In this document: one piece after another, positions 1 to 8,862 of the stretch
Layout: each line of letters begins with the position of its first letter
Numbering within the stretch: position 1 is the first letter of the stretch
NCBI GenBank assembly: GCA_029558835.1
Contig: JAKQDH010000060.1
Location: 49,960 to 113,959, forward strand
Length of the DNA: 64,000 nt
Direction of reading: 5' to 3'
Source of the DNA: Planctomycetota bacterium
GTDB lineage: Bacteria; Planctomycetota; Phycisphaerae; UBA1845
The notes under the pieces: generated by a model
What the model saw: only the letters and a program-made list of their open reading frames with translations
Databases searched by the model: none
Told to the model about the DNA's origin: nothing
Made by a program: the position numbers and the translations under genes

Positions 1-2
1 AC

Positions 3-1007
3 CCCTCCGCGGAGGACAGGTTCAAGGAAGCGTCCGAGGCCTACGAGGTCCTCTCCGACCCCGAGAAGCGACAGCGTTACGACCGGTACGGGCACGCCGG
101 CCTGTGCGGCACCGGCGTGCGCGACTACTCCCACATGGGGGTCGAGGACATCTTCTCGATGTTCAGCGACCTCTTTGGTCAGGACTTCTTTGGGGGCGGA
201 CGCCGCCGCGGACGCGGCGCCGACCTGCAAACGCAGGTGGAGTTGACGCTGCACGAGGTCGCCACCGGCGCCACGCGCTCGATTGAGTTCGAGCGCACTG
301 ATTTCTGTGATGGCTGCGGCGGGACGGGGGCCGCGCCGGGTTCCGAACGACGCGGCTGCGCGACGTGCGGCGGCTACGGGCAGGTCGAACACAGCGGCGG
401 TTTCGCCGGCTTGTTCGGGCGTATGATCACCGCGTGCCCGACCTGCCGCGGCCGGGGCTGGATGCTCACGAAGGTTTGCGACCGCTGTCGGGGCAGCGGA
501 CGCGCGCTGAAACGGCGCGTGGTCCAGGTGCAGATCCCCGCGGGCATTCACGATGGTCAGGGCGTCCGCGTGAGGGGTGAGGGTGAACCCGCATCGGAGG
601 GCACTGAATGCGGCGATCTGTACTGTTACGTTCGCATCCGAGCGCACCCGTTCTTCGAGCGCCACAAGCAGGATCTGCTCTGCCAGGTGCCCATCAGTTT
701 CACGCAGGCGGCGTTGGGGGCGGTGGTGGAAGTGCCCACGCTGAGCGGCAAGGCAGAACTCAGAATCCCCGCCGGCACCCAGGCCGGGGCGGTCTTCCGC
801 TTGCCGGGGCAGGGTTTGCCGGACGTGCGTTCCGGGCGGACGGGCGACGAGCTGGTGCAGGTAACCGTGGAAATCCCCAAGAAGCTCAACCGCGACCAGG
901 AGAAGCTCCTCCGCACGTTCGCGGCCACTGAGGACAAAGCGGTGTTGCCTGAATCACGCGGGTTCTTCGAGAAGCTGAAGGATTACCTGGCGGGCAAGTT
1001 GGAGTAG
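3..1007 (+). CDS. dnaJ: Chaperone protein DnaJ (5' end cut off by window)
   Basis: Type I J-domain co-chaperone that stimulates DnaK ATP hydrolysis. The reading frame is open to the window edge, so the start lies outside. The first visible codons encode the end of the J domain ([16 protein letters not shown]). After a short Gly/Phe segment come four CxxCxGxG zinc-binding repeats ([32 protein letters not shown]), then the C-terminal substrate-binding beta domains with the expected LPGQG segment. The Gly/Phe linker is short. The stop is followed 73 bp later by grpE on the same strand, so the two probably form one chaperone operon. Family assignment is secure; only the N-terminal part of the J domain is missing. 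Confidence 0.97.
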   Translation, partial: PSAEDRFKEASEAYEVLSDPEKRQRYDRYGHAGLCGTGVRDYSHMGVEDIFSMFSDLFGQDFFGGGRRRGRGADLQTQVELTLHEVATGATRSIEFERTDFCDGCGGTGAAPGSERRGCATCGGYGQVEHSGGFAGLFGRMITACPTCRGRGWMLTKVCDRCRGSGRALKRRVVQVQIPAGIHDGQGVRVRGEGEPASEGTECGDLYCYVRIRAHPFFERHKQDLLCQVPISFTQAALGAVVEVPTLSGKAELRIPAGTQAGAVFRLPGQGLPDVRSGRTGDELVQVTVEIPKKLNRDQEKLLRTFAATEDKAVLPESRGFFEKLKDYLAGKLE

Positions 1008-1080
1008 GCACCCGGGGCAGGCGACCGCCCCGGTGGGCCCTGAGTGGTTTCGACCTGTAGAGGGTTACGACTCGGTCACC

Positions 1081-1920
1081 ATGAGGAAGAAGACGCACAT
1101 TCCGGCAGCCATGAATGAGCAGACCGCGACGCCCCACGCGGAGCCGACCGCTGGACCGCCGGCATCGGGCACGCCGCGCGCGACGGCGGACGACACCGCG
1201 CGCATAGCAGCCCAGGACGCGGGCACGAACACCGAGGCGCAGAGGCAGCCCGAAACCGTTGCGACGCAGGCGCCGGAGGCCGCCCAGGTTGCCGAGTCAC
1301 TGCGGGCACGGATCGCCGCCCTGGAGGAGCAGGTGCTGCGAGCCCGGGCGGATTACCAGAACCTCCAACGTCGCGCGGCCGGCGAGCAGGCAGAGGCCAT
1401 CGCCTACGCCAACGCCGACCTCGTGCGGGCGTTGTTGCCGATCCTGGATGACTTTGAGCGCTCATTGTCCGCCGGCACGAACGCGGATGGGGTGGAGACC
1501 GTTCTGGCCGGGCAGCGGCTCATCCACGCGAACCTGACCAAGGTGCTCGAACAGTTCGGCATCGAGCGGATTGCCGCGGTGGGACAGCCGTTTGATCCGC
1601 ACGTGCACGAGGCACTGATGCAGATGCCATCAACAGCGCACCCGCCGTCAACCGTCGTGGAAGAGGTCACGAAGGGGTATCGTCTGCGGGAGCGCGTGCT
1701 GCGTCCGGCCCGGGTCGTCGTCTCCGGACCGCCGGGTGGAAGCAAGCCGGCCGGCGGCAACGAACCGGCGAGCGAGAGCAGGCCGGCTCATGCGAGCAGG
1801 CCGCCCGGTGGAAACGAGTCGGCTGGTGGAAGCGCGTCGGCCGGCGGGAGCGCGCCGGCGGCCGGGAGCGCGTCGGCCGGCGGGCGCGCGTCGCCGGCCC
1901 CTGCGGAGGGTGCCGTCTGA
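1081..1920 (+). CDS. grpE: Nucleotide exchange factor GrpE
   Basis: Cytoplasmic nucleotide exchange factor for DnaK. The coiled-coil dimerisation helix (RADYQNLQRRAAGEQAEA), the LLPILDDFERSL segment and the beta-domain motif FDPHVHEALMQ are all present. The frame is open from a GTG at 1033; the ATG at 1081 is used here, and the ATG at 1111 (MNEQTATPHAE) is an equally plausible start. The last 60 or so residues are a Gly/Ala/Ser/Pro low-complexity tail made of imperfect GGSASAGGS-like repeats that ordinary GrpE lacks. The stop sits directly before an AT-rich tandem-word repeat. Placement after dnaJ supports a shared heat-shock role. Confidence 0.95.
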   Translation: MRKKTHIPAAMNEQTATPHAEPTAGPPASGTPRATADDTARIAAQDAGTNTEAQRQPETVATQAPEAAQVAESLRARIAALEEQVLRARADYQNLQRRAAGEQAEAIAYANADLVRALLPILDDFERSLSAGTNADGVETVLAGQRLIHANLTKVLEQFGIERIAAVGQPFDPHVHEALMQMPSTAHPPSTVVEEVTKGYRLRERVLRPARVVVSGPPGGSKPAGGNEPASESRPAHASRPPGGNESAGGSASAGGSAPAAGSASAGGRASPAPAEGAV

Positions 1921-2016
1921 AATCTCAAATTTGCCATCTGAGATTGCAGACTTGCCATCTGAGATTCGAGATTCGCCATCTGAGATTTCAAATTTGCCAT
2001 CTGAAATCGCTACTCT
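1919..2016. repeat. AT-rich tandem word repeat (TTTGCCATCTGAGATT)
   Basis: Four to five imperfect direct copies of a 15-20 bp word built on TTGCCATCTGAGATT lie between grpE and the FmdB-like gene. The GC content is far below that of both flanks. Any translation of it is repetitive (HLRFEIRHLRF type), so the open frames here are not genes. Confidence 0.85.
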
Positions 2017-2056
2017 GCATCCCGCGTCACCGGATGCACCAGGGAGTAACCGGTCG

Positions 2057-2485
2057 ATGCCAACCTACGAATACCAATGCAAGAAATGCGGCAAGGTGTT
2101 TGAGCTGTTCCAGGGCATCACCGCGCGGCCCAGGAAGTGGATCGAGACGGATTGCCGCCAGTGTGAGAACCGAGCGCCGGTGGTCCGCCTCATCGGTATC
2201 GGCGGCGGCGTTATCTTCAAAGGCAGCGGCTTCTATCAGACCGACTACCGTAGCGAGAAGTACAAGCAGGCGGCCAAGGCGGAACGGGAAGCATCATCGG
2301 CGCCGGTCGCCGGTGGCAACGGTGGCCAATCGCCGGGGAGCGCGAAGCCCGCGGGGGACGGCAAATCGACCGGTAGTGACAAGTCCAGCGCCCCGGACAA
2401 AGCGCCCTCCGCGGAAGTGAAGGCACGCAAGCCCCGCTCCGGCGCGGGCACCGGCAGGGCGAAGCGTGCCACGCGTGGCGACTGA
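2057..2485 (+). CDS. FmdB-family zinc-ribbon protein
   Basis: Small (142 aa) putative regulatory protein of the FmdB/CxxC_CXXC_SSSS family. It begins MPTYEYQCKKCGKVFE, which gives the first CxxC; the second pair is ETDCRQCEN, followed by the FKGSGFYQTDYR segment typical of the family. After residue 80 it becomes an Ala/Lys/Ser/Gly-rich disordered basic tail. The ATG at 2057 is chosen because the family always starts at MPxYEY; the frame continues upstream only through the repeat. The exact role of the family is unknown. It lies between chaperone genes and yacG in a same-strand cluster. Confidence 0.88.
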   Translation: MPTYEYQCKKCGKVFELFQGITARPRKWIETDCRQCENRAPVVRLIGIGGGVIFKGSGFYQTDYRSEKYKQAAKAEREASSAPVAGGNGGQSPGSAKPAGDGKSTGSDKSSAPDKAPSAEVKARKPRSGAGTGRAKRATRGD

Positions 2486-2505
2486 CAAGCCTGCAACCTG
2501 GGGGC

Positions 2506-2742
2506 ATGAACGTGCCCACGTTTGAATGTCCAACCTGCGGTAAACTGTTCACAACGGAGCGCAACGAAGACGCACCGTACCGCCCCTTCTGCTCTCAACG
2601 CTGCCGCCTCATCGACTTGGGCCGCTGGCTGGACGGCGAATACTGCATCAGCGACCCGCTCGTGCCCCCGGCACCGCAGGAAACTGAGATAGACCTCGGG
2701 CCGCGCGACCAGCGACACGACAACAACGAAGCCCCCGACTGA
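2506..2742 (+). CDS. yacG: YacG-like zinc-ribbon DNA gyrase inhibitor
   Basis: A 78-aa protein with the YacG signature: CPTCGK zinc knuckle, YRPFCSQRCRLIDLGRWL, then the D-GEYCI segment. In Enterobacteria YacG binds GyrB and inhibits gyrase; that function is known for the family and only inferred here. The four cysteines (CPTC and CSQRC) are intact. It starts 20 bp after the FmdB-like stop, which suggests cotranscription. The C-terminal 25 residues are acidic and disordered. Confidence 0.88.
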   Translation: MNVPTFECPTCGKLFTTERNEDAPYRPFCSQRCRLIDLGRWLDGEYCISDPLVPPAPQETEIDLGPRDQRHDNNEAPD

Positions 2743-3188
2743 ACCAAACTGCGTAAAGCGGGAACCGCTGGAGTCGGCTGCCCAAGCCCAAGCGGGTGCC
2801 ATGCCCAAGCCCGTGGGTGCCATGCCCAAGCCCGTGCGGGTGGCATGCCCAAGCCCGCCTGTAGCGGGCGCCGGCATGCTATACAGGCACACACCTGCTT
2901 GCGCAGCGAAAAGGCATGGCGGCGCTGCGCTTGGCCATGCCACCCCGTTCAGCGACACACTGGGGGCCACGCTCAAGCCGGGCTGAGTGCCATACCCAAA
3001 CCCGCCTGGGTGCCCTACCCAAGCCCGCGCGGGCATGCCCAAGCTCGCCCGCGGCTTGACCACGCCACGGTCCGCATGGTACACATGGCGCCCGGTTGGC
3101 CGTGACTGCGCGCCGGCGACCCGACCCGCGGGTCGCAGGGCCGCCGCGGCCCGATGGATGGGTAACCCTGTCTATGTAGGAGCCTCTC
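2743..3188. other. Intergenic region filled by palindromic repeat words
   Basis: No gene is supported in these 446 bp. The stretch holds a complete GGGTGGCATGCCC-ended palindromic element (2838-2945) and about six further copies of one arm word (GGGTGCCATGCCCAAGCCCG and variants) between 2770 and 3052. The short open frames here translate the repeat (MPKPVGAMPKPV type). Confidence 0.8.
2838..2945. repeat. Interspersed palindromic element, copy A
   Basis: It begins GGGTGGCATGCCCAAGC and ends GCTTGGCCATGCCACCC; the ends are inverted copies of each other at 16 of 17 positions. The interior contains GCGCCGGCATGC and GGCATGGCGGCGCTGCGC, shared with copies at 18733, 26740 and 39036. Confidence 0.85.
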
Positions 3189-5429
3189 ATGCACCCCCTG
3201 CGACTGAACCGATCGGCGTGTCTGTTGCTGTGGGCAGTCCTGCCGTGCGGCGTCACGGCCCTGGCGGCCGAGCCGCGCGACCCCGCCACGTTCCTGCCGA
3301 AGGAGACACTTGCCTACGTGGGCTGGTACGGCTGCGACCAGACCAAGGACGCCTTGGCCGAGACCGCCTGGGGCATGACGCTGGCTGACCCCCAGGTCAA
3401 GCGATTCAAGGAGCAACTCTGGTACGTCGCCGACTTCTTCGCGAAGCGGGCGGCCGCGGGCGAGGAGGCCACCGCGCAGTACGAGGCGCTTCGGCGCATC
3501 CTGCAAACGCTGGTGCAGCGCCCCACCGCACTGGGGATCGTGGACTTCGGCCTCTCGGAGACGGGGCCGGGCGTCAAGGCAGCGATCGTGTGCCACATCG
3601 GCGAAGGTGGATCGGCATTCCTGACGGACGTGCAGGCGTTGCTGGCGGCCGCCCAGATGCCGCAGGGCGTGCCCTTCACCATCGAAGATAAGACGCTGTA
3701 TCAGCTTCCGGTCCCGCTGCCGGGCGGGTTGTTCTACGGCCTCGTCGGTGAGCACTTCCTGGTGGCCGTCGGAGCCGAGACGGCCCAGGGCATCGTCAAG
3801 CAGATCGGCAGCCCGGGACCCTCGCTGGCGCAGAACGACCGCCTGCTCGCCTGCCGCAAGAAGATCGGCGGCAGCGACCGGACCCGCGCAATGACCATCT
3901 TTGTCGATCTCAGCGGCGCTCTGGAGCGCGTGCAGAAGACCCTCCCGATTGTGCTGGCTGACGATCCGCAGAAGCTGGACTGGGCCCGCAAGGTGATCTC
4001 GCTTGTCGGCGCCGACAGCCTCGACGCGCTGACGTGGGAGCTGCACTTCAAGGACGGCGGGTGCTATCACGCTTCGTATCTTCGTTACCAGGGGCAGGCG
4101 AGCGGCGTGTTCGCGCTGGCATCCACCACGCCGCTGACGGATGCCGACCTGGCCGTCGTGCCCAGGCAGCCAAGCTGGGCTTTGGCGTTCAACCTGGACT
4201 GCCGAAGGTTCTGGGGAGAGATCCGCGAACTCGTGACCAGACTGGACCCTGACGCAGGCGCGGAGATCAGCGAGAACATCGGCAAGGCCGAGGCGAAGCT
4301 CGGCCTGCGCTTCGATGAGGACCTCCTCAACCTGCTGGGCGACACGTTCGTCATCTTCGACGCCCCCGAGAACGGCGGTCTGTGGCTCACGGGCGTGACG
4401 CTCGCGCTGGACACCCACGACCCTGCCCGCTTCCAACAGACGCTGGACAAGCTCGTGCAGCTCCTGGCAAGAGAGATCGAGGACCGCAGCATCCGCATGC
4501 AGGTGTCCTCCACAGAGTATCGCGGTCATCTGGTGAAGTTCGTCAACCTCACCGGGGTGCCGATGCCGGTGGCGCCGGCCTGGACGGCCCACGAGAAGCG
4601 GCTGATCGTCGCCCTGTATCCGCAGATGGTCACGACGGCCCTGGACCGCCTGCTGGATGGCGACCCGCGGAAGGACTCGCTGCCGGCCAATGCCGACTTC
4701 CAGCGTGGGGTGAAGGTCATGGGCGGGCTGGGGTCTGCGGTGCAGTACATCGATACCCCGCGTGGAGCCGGGCAACTGTACACGCTCCTGCTGCCCGCAG
4801 TTCAGATGGGTGCTGCTATGGCCCAGGGCGAGGGCGCCACGGTGGACATAGCCGTGTTTCCGACCCGCACCGCCCTGACGCGACACCTGTTCGGACACGT
4901 GCAAACCACGCGTTGCGATGCCGAGGGTGTGCTCAGTTGCGCGTTCGGCCCCCTGCCGGTGCCGGTGCCGGCGCTGACGGAGGGCGGTGGGTTCACCGCG
5001 CCGATGCTGGTGTCCATTTTGCTGCCCTCGCTCTCCCGAGCGCGGGAGTTGGCCAAACGCGCGGTCAGCGCCAGTAATCTGAAGGGCATCGGCACGTGCT
5101 GCCAGATCTACGCCAACGACAACCAGGATCGGTTCCCGCCGGATTTGCAGACGCTGGTGGCGCAGGGGTACCTGCCTGAGGAGCAGTTGCGCTCACCCAA
5201 AGACGGACCGGGGCAAACGTCATACGTCTACATCGCCGGGCAGACCGCCAACGACGATCCGCGCAACCTCCTGGCCCACGAACGCGAGGACCTCAACTAC
5301 GGAGAAGGCGTCAACGTGCTCTATGTCGACGGCCACGTAGCGTTCCAGAAGCTCCCCGTCTTCCAGGAGGAACTCCGCGCCACGCAGGAACGCCTGAGCA
5401 GAAAGAAGGCACGAACAGTGGGAAGCTGA
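3189..5429 (+). CDS. Exported DUF3352-like protein fused to a C-terminal pseudopilin-type domain
   Basis: A 746-aa protein with an N-terminal signal peptide (MHPLRLNRSACLLLWAVLPC, cleavage near ALAAEP). Residues 30-590 resemble the planctomycete DUF3352-type periplasmic proteins, with repeated segments of the kind seen in that group (LPKETLAYVGW). From about residue 605 comes a hydrophobic ILLPSLSRARELAKR helix, then ASNLKGIGTCCQIYANDN and NVLYVDGHVAFQ. That is the hallmark of planctomycete type II secretion pseudopilin-like proteins, which normally carry this helix at the N-terminus behind a prepilin cleavage site. Here it is internal. No catalytic function is evident. It is flanked upstream by the repeat array and downstream by a convergent kinase gene. 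Confidence 0.72.
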   Translation: MHPLRLNRSACLLLWAVLPCGVTALAAEPRDPATFLPKETLAYVGWYGCDQTKDALAETAWGMTLADPQVKRFKEQLWYVADFFAKRAAAGEEATAQYEALRRILQTLVQRPTALGIVDFGLSETGPGVKAAIVCHIGEGGSAFLTDVQALLAAAQMPQGVPFTIEDKTLYQLPVPLPGGLFYGLVGEHFLVAVGAETAQGIVKQIGSPGPSLAQNDRLLACRKKIGGSDRTRAMTIFVDLSGALERVQKTLPIVLADDPQKLDWARKVISLVGADSLDALTWELHFKDGGCYHASYLRYQGQASGVFALASTTPLTDADLAVVPRQPSWALAFNLDCRRFWGEIRELVTRLDPDAGAEISENIGKAEAKLGLRFDEDLLNLLGDTFVIFDAPENGGLWLTGVTLALDTHDPARFQQTLDKLVQLLAREIEDRSIRMQVSSTEYRGHLVKFVNLTGVPMPVAPAWTAHEKRLIVALYPQMVTTALDRLLDGDPRKDSLPANADFQRGVKVMGGLGSAVQYIDTPRGAGQLYTLLLPAVQMGAAMAQGEGATVDIAVFPTRTALTRHLFGHVQTTRCDAEGVLSCAFGPLPVPVPALTEGGGFTAPMLVSILLPSLSRARELAKRAVSASNLKGIGTCCQIYANDNQDRFPPDLQTLVAQGYLPEEQLRSPKDGPGQTSYVYIAGQTANDDPRNLLAHEREDLNYGEGVNVLYVDGHVAFQKLPVFQEELRATQERLSRKKARTVGS

Positions 5430-5518
5430 CCGGATTGTCGATTGCCGATGGCAGCGCGCCGATCGGCATCCTCCTATCGCCAATCGACAATCGTTGATCG
5501 TCAATCGCCAATCCCCCA
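5430..5518. repeat. Tandem/inverted word repeat (CAATCGACAATCG)
   Basis: AT-richer interval between convergent genes, made of GATTGTCGATTGCCGAT on the left and CGCCAATCGACAATCGT plus GATCGTCAATCGCCAATC on the right, which are inverted versions of each other. The 17-mer CGCCAATCGACAATCGT recurs at 55825. Confidence 0.7.
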
Positions 5519-6883
5519 GGATCCGATCCACGCGCGCAGCCGCGAGAGCAGCAGTGCAAACGCGACGAACCCCAGCACCCACGGGACGGTGCGCAGCAGC
5601 GCCAGGATGACCTGTGCCCTGTTGGGCCCGCCGAGGGCCGGCGCTTGGCGGGCGGGCTCCCCACCCTCGGCGTCGTCGAAGAGCGTGTGGAACGGCTGGT
5701 CGCCGCAAGCTTCCAGGTCCTCCAGCATCTCGGCGGCGGAGGGGTATCGTTTGCCCGCCTCCGCCGCACAGGCTCGCACCAGCACGTCGCTGACCTTCTC
5801 CAGGTCCCAGCGCAGGCTGCCGTAGCGCAGCTCCGGCGGCAGGGCCGGAAACACCGGCGCCTCCCGCCCGCAGATCATCTCATGCAGCATCTTGCCCAGC
5901 GCGTAGGTATCCGCCGATTTGTCCATGACGTGGTCCGGCGGCATGTAGCGCGGCGTGCCCACCACCTCGCGGCTCTCGCTGCGCGGAGTGATCATCCCGA
6001 TATCCGCCAGCTTCGGGCGACGCTGCACGATGACCACGTTGGCCGGCTTGATGTCCCGATGCACCAGGTCCAGCTGGTGCAGCCGGATGAGGCCGCGCAG
6101 CAGCCGCCGCGTGATCTCCAGGGCCGTCTCCGGCCGAATCCGCCGGCGATGCATCACGGTCGCCAGCGTCAGCGGCTCATAACGCGCGGGGAATGCGTCG
6201 CTCACGGGGGCCTTGTTCAGGTCGTTGTCGGCCAGCTCCATCGTGTAGTACAGGGAGTTGCCCACCATGCCCACGTGGAAGATCTCGATGAGGTACGGGT
6301 GTCGCCCCACCTGCCGACAGTACGTCTCCAGGGCAGCGCTTTCGCGACATCCGGTCCGGGTCGCATCGAGCCGCCCCATATCGATGATCTTGAGTGCCCG
6401 ATGCACGCCGACGCGATCACGTACCGCCCACACGGAGCCGTAGGCGCCCTCGCCGCAGAGCTGCACCCGTTCATAGTCGGGAATCAGCCAGTTCGTCGCC
6501 TCCGTGAGGGTGCCGAACGGACCGGCGGTCCCCACGGTATCGGCAAACAGCACGGGTCGCCCGGGCTGCTGCACCGCCTGCAACGCGGCAGGGTCCCCCA
6601 CCCCGTGCGCTCCGCCGGCCGACGTGTCCGCCACTCCTGCCGCCCCGCGTTCCAGAGCCACGGGCACCTCGCCCGCCCGTTGCCATTCCCGCCAGGACTC
6701 CTCAAACGCGCGACGCAGGGCCTGCACCTCCGTGTCTCGAGCGCGAATGCCCTCCAGCACGTCACGACACAGCCCGCACTCCCGCAGGTGTTCGTCAATC
6801 GTTCCCGCCTGGGTGTCGCTCAAGGCACCGGCCTCGTAGGCCGCCAACGTCCCCCGCGCCGGATGACTTGACGACTTGCTCAC
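5501..6883 (-). CDS. Serine/threonine protein kinase with N-terminal zf-HC2-like anti-sigma domain
   Basis: A 460-aa protein. Residues 7-45 form a putative zinc-binding anti-sigma-type motif (H32-x3-C36-x2-C39). The kinase domain spans about 138-395: glycine loop GEGAYG (144-149), Lys165, catalytic HRDIKPAN (275-282), and DIG at 294-296 in place of DFG with the Asp retained. The APE motif is replaced by PPD. A single hydrophobic helix near the C-terminus (VPWVLGFVAFALLLSRL) anchors it, with the kinase probably cytoplasmic. The start overlaps the sigma factor stop by 4 bp, so the two are translationally coupled. This suggests that the kinase and anti-sigma region control the upstream sigma factor (inference). 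Confidence 0.88.
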   Translation of the reverse strand: MSKSSSHPARGTLAAYEAGALSDTQAGTIDEHLRECGLCRDVLEGIRARDTEVQALRRAFEESWREWQRAGEVPVALERGAAGVADTSAGGAHGVGDPAALQAVQQPGRPVLFADTVGTAGPFGTLTEATNWLIPDYERVQLCGEGAYGSVWAVRDRVGVHRALKIIDMGRLDATRTGCRESAALETYCRQVGRHPYLIEIFHVGMVGNSLYYTMELADNDLNKAPVSDAFPARYEPLTLATVMHRRRIRPETALEITRRLLRGLIRLHQLDLVHRDIKPANVVIVQRRPKLADIGMITPRSESREVVGTPRYMPPDHVMDKSADTYALGKMLHEMICGREAPVFPALPPELRYGSLRWDLEKVSDVLVRACAAEAGKRYPSAAEMLEDLEACGDQPFHTLFDDAEGGEPARQAPALGGPNRAQVILALLRTVPWVLGFVAFALLLSRLRAWIGSWGIGD

Positions 6884-7461
6884 CGCGAAGCCCCGTACAG
6901 CTTGTCGATCAACCGGCGATACGCCTCGCGCAGCCGGCGCATCACCCGACTCTTCGCTACGTAGATCTGGTTCGGTGTCATGCCCAGCAGACGCGCAATC
7001 TCCGCCACGGGCAGTCCTTGCAGCACATACAGCTCGAACGCCTGCAACGTATGAGGGGCAAAATCACTGCGCAAGGCGGCCAGGCAGTAGAACAGGTGAG
7101 TGCGGTCCCACTGCTGCTCCCAGATTTGTGCCGGCGACGGCTCCGTGGCCGGCGCCTCCTCCAGCCACTCCGGCCCCAGCGACAACGCCCGCCTCTGCCG
7201 CGCCAGATGCTGATTGACCTTGTGGTCCACGATCCGGTGCAGCCAGGCGCGGAAGCTCAGTCGCCGCTCGAAGCCCTGGATCTTGGCAACGAGAACCTCC
7301 AGGCACTCCTGGGCGATCTCCTCGGCGTCGGCCGGGCTCAAACCGCGCCGCCGAGCGTACAGCATCAGCAGCGGCCGGTAGAGCTTGTCGAACTGGGCCC
7401 AACCGCTCGCGTCGTCCAGGTCGCGCACACGCTCCAACAGGCTGAGCCGGGTCGTGTTCAT
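6880..7461 (-). CDS. ECF-type RNA polymerase sigma factor
   Basis: A 193-aa sigma-70 family protein of the planctomycete ECF type (MNTTRLSLLERVRDLDDASG). Region 2 has WAQFDKLYRPLLMLYARRRG and FRAWLHRIVDHKVNQHL; region 4 has LYVLQGLPVAEIARLLGM, a helix-turn-helix. The ATG at 7461 is chosen because GGGAGAG lies 7-8 bases upstream; the frame continues upstream without support. The stop overlaps the kinase/anti-sigma gene start by 4 bp. Target promoters cannot be inferred from this window. Confidence 0.9.
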   Translation of the reverse strand: MNTTRLSLLERVRDLDDASGWAQFDKLYRPLLMLYARRRGLSPADAEEIAQECLEVLVAKIQGFERRLSFRAWLHRIVDHKVNQHLARQRRALSLGPEWLEEAPATEPSPAQIWEQQWDRTHLFYCLAALRSDFAPHTLQAFELYVLQGLPVAEIARLLGMTPNQIYVAKSRVMRRLREAYRRLIDKLYGASR

Positions 7462-7685
7462 CCCGGGCTCTCCCATGCCCCAGATCCGCACACCTAGTGA
7501 TTCTAGCAGAACGGCAACGTGTCCGGCGAGCGAAAACACGGGCGGGCTGCACACAACCCCTCTCCCTCGGGGAGAAGGGCACGGAGTGACGGCAGCCGAG
7601 GACGAACAGAGCCCCTCGGGCAACCGGCACGCTTACCCCGGCCGCGCGCACGGCGGCGAAGCACGGCACGCCTTCGACAGGCCGT

Positions 7686-8198
7686 CTAGCGTTTGGAGAA
7701 CTGGAACCGCCGGCGGGCACCGGCCTGGCCGTACTTCTTCCGCTCAACCCGACGCGGGTCGCGCGTCAACAGGCGTTGCTCTTTCAGCTTCGGCGCCAAC
7801 TGCGGCTCCGCGACCGCCAGCGCCCTCGCCAGCCCGAGCATGATCGCTCCGGATTGACCGGTCGGCCCGCCTCCGTCCACGCGGACGAAGATGTCGTAGG
7901 TGCGCTCGGCCCCTGCCACCTTCAGCGGCGTCCGGACCGCTTGGCGGGCCGGCTCGACGCGGAAGTAGTCGTCGATCTCCCGCTCATTGATGAGGAACTT
8001 ACCCTCCCCGGGACGGATGCGCACGCGTGCAACGGCCGACTTGCGTCGCCCCGTACCCCAGATGAAGGGATTGCTCGGGCCCTTCTTGGCCGTCGCCTCC
8101 GCCGGGTCCGGTCGAGCCGTCGCCGCAGCCGCGTCGGCGGAATCCTTCGGGGTTTCGGGCGTCGCTATCTCAGGCGTCGGTTTGGGTTGCTCGGTCAC
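7686..8198 (-). CDS. rpsI: 30S ribosomal protein S9
   Basis: Universal small-subunit protein whose C-terminal tail reaches the decoding centre. GTGRRKSAVARVRIRPG at the start of the conserved domain, and the terminal RRFQFSKR, are diagnostic. The protein is 170 aa; an N-terminal Ala/Pro/Thr-rich extension of about 40 residues precedes the usual S9 domain. The start is GTG at 8198, with GGAG about 10 bases upstream. It follows rplM by 33 bp, the conserved L13-S9 operon order. Confidence 0.96.
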   Translation of the reverse strand: MTEQPKPTPEIATPETPKDSADAAAATARPDPAEATAKKGPSNPFIWGTGRRKSAVARVRIRPGEGKFLINEREIDDYFRVEPARQAVRTPLKVAGAERTYDIFVRVDGGGPTGQSGAIMLGLARALAVAEPQLAPKLKEQRLLTRDPRRVERKKYGQAGARRRFQFSKR

Positions 8199-8231
8199 GA
8201 CTAGGGCTCTCCGGGTCCCACAGGCAAGGGG

Positions 8232-8675
8232 CTAGAAGTTAAACGGTTCCGGCTGCTGGGCAGCGTGGGGGTGCGTATCCGAGGCGTACACCTTCAGCTT
8301 CTTGAGCAGGTGACGCGCCAGGGCATGCTTGGGCAGCATGCGCCGCACCGCCTCTTCAATGATCCGCTCCGGGTGCTCGGCCAGCATCCGGCGGAATGGA
8401 ATCTCGCGGTACCCACCGGGGTGGTACGAATACCGTGGATACACCATGGTTTCGGTCTTGCGCCCCGTGACCCGTACCTTCCCGGCGTTGGTCACCACGA
8501 CGAAGTCCCCCGTGTCCACGTGTGGCGTATAGGTGGGCCGGTGCTTGCCGACCAGCACGCGCGCGATCTTCACGGCGAGCCGTCCCAGCACCTGTCCCTG
8601 CGCGTCCACATGGTACCAGCGCTGCTCCACCTCGCCCGGACGGGCACAGTAGCTCTTGGGCTTCCCTTTCGACAT
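8232..8675 (-). CDS. rplM: 50S ribosomal protein L13
   Basis: Large-subunit assembly protein. The conserved sequence [35 protein letters not shown] and the central [13 protein letters not shown] are all seen. The start at 8675 ([10 protein letters not shown]) is chosen by family length (147 aa). The frame extends to an ATG at 8699, and neither start has a strong ribosome binding site. It is the first gene of an L13-S9 pair. Confidence 0.96.
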   Translation of the reverse strand: MSKGKPKSYCARPGEVEQRWYHVDAQGQVLGRLAVKIARVLVGKHRPTYTPHVDTGDFVVVTNAGKVRVTGRKTETMVYPRYSYHPGGYREIPFRRMLAEHPERIIEEAVRRMLPKHALARHLLKKLKVYASDTHPHAAQQPEPFNF

Positions 8676-8862
8676 GGGCTTATTGCATCCGCACAACATT
8701 CCTGAACGTTCGTAGTCGCGTCAGTTTAACCAGACCGCGCCCCCGGTCAAGCCCCCCGCGCAGGAATCTCGACCCGGCAACCCGGCGGCGGTACCGCCCG
8801 CTCCGACACCCACCGGCCGCCCCGCCCGGCCGCCTGCGGGAAAACCCGTAGTCCCCTGCGCG

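Noticed and set aside
3015..4904. 629-codon open frame on the - strand opposite the DUF3352-like gene
   Set aside because: Same kind of shadow, with no motif; the + strand gene has a signal peptide and a clear C-terminal pseudopilin motif.
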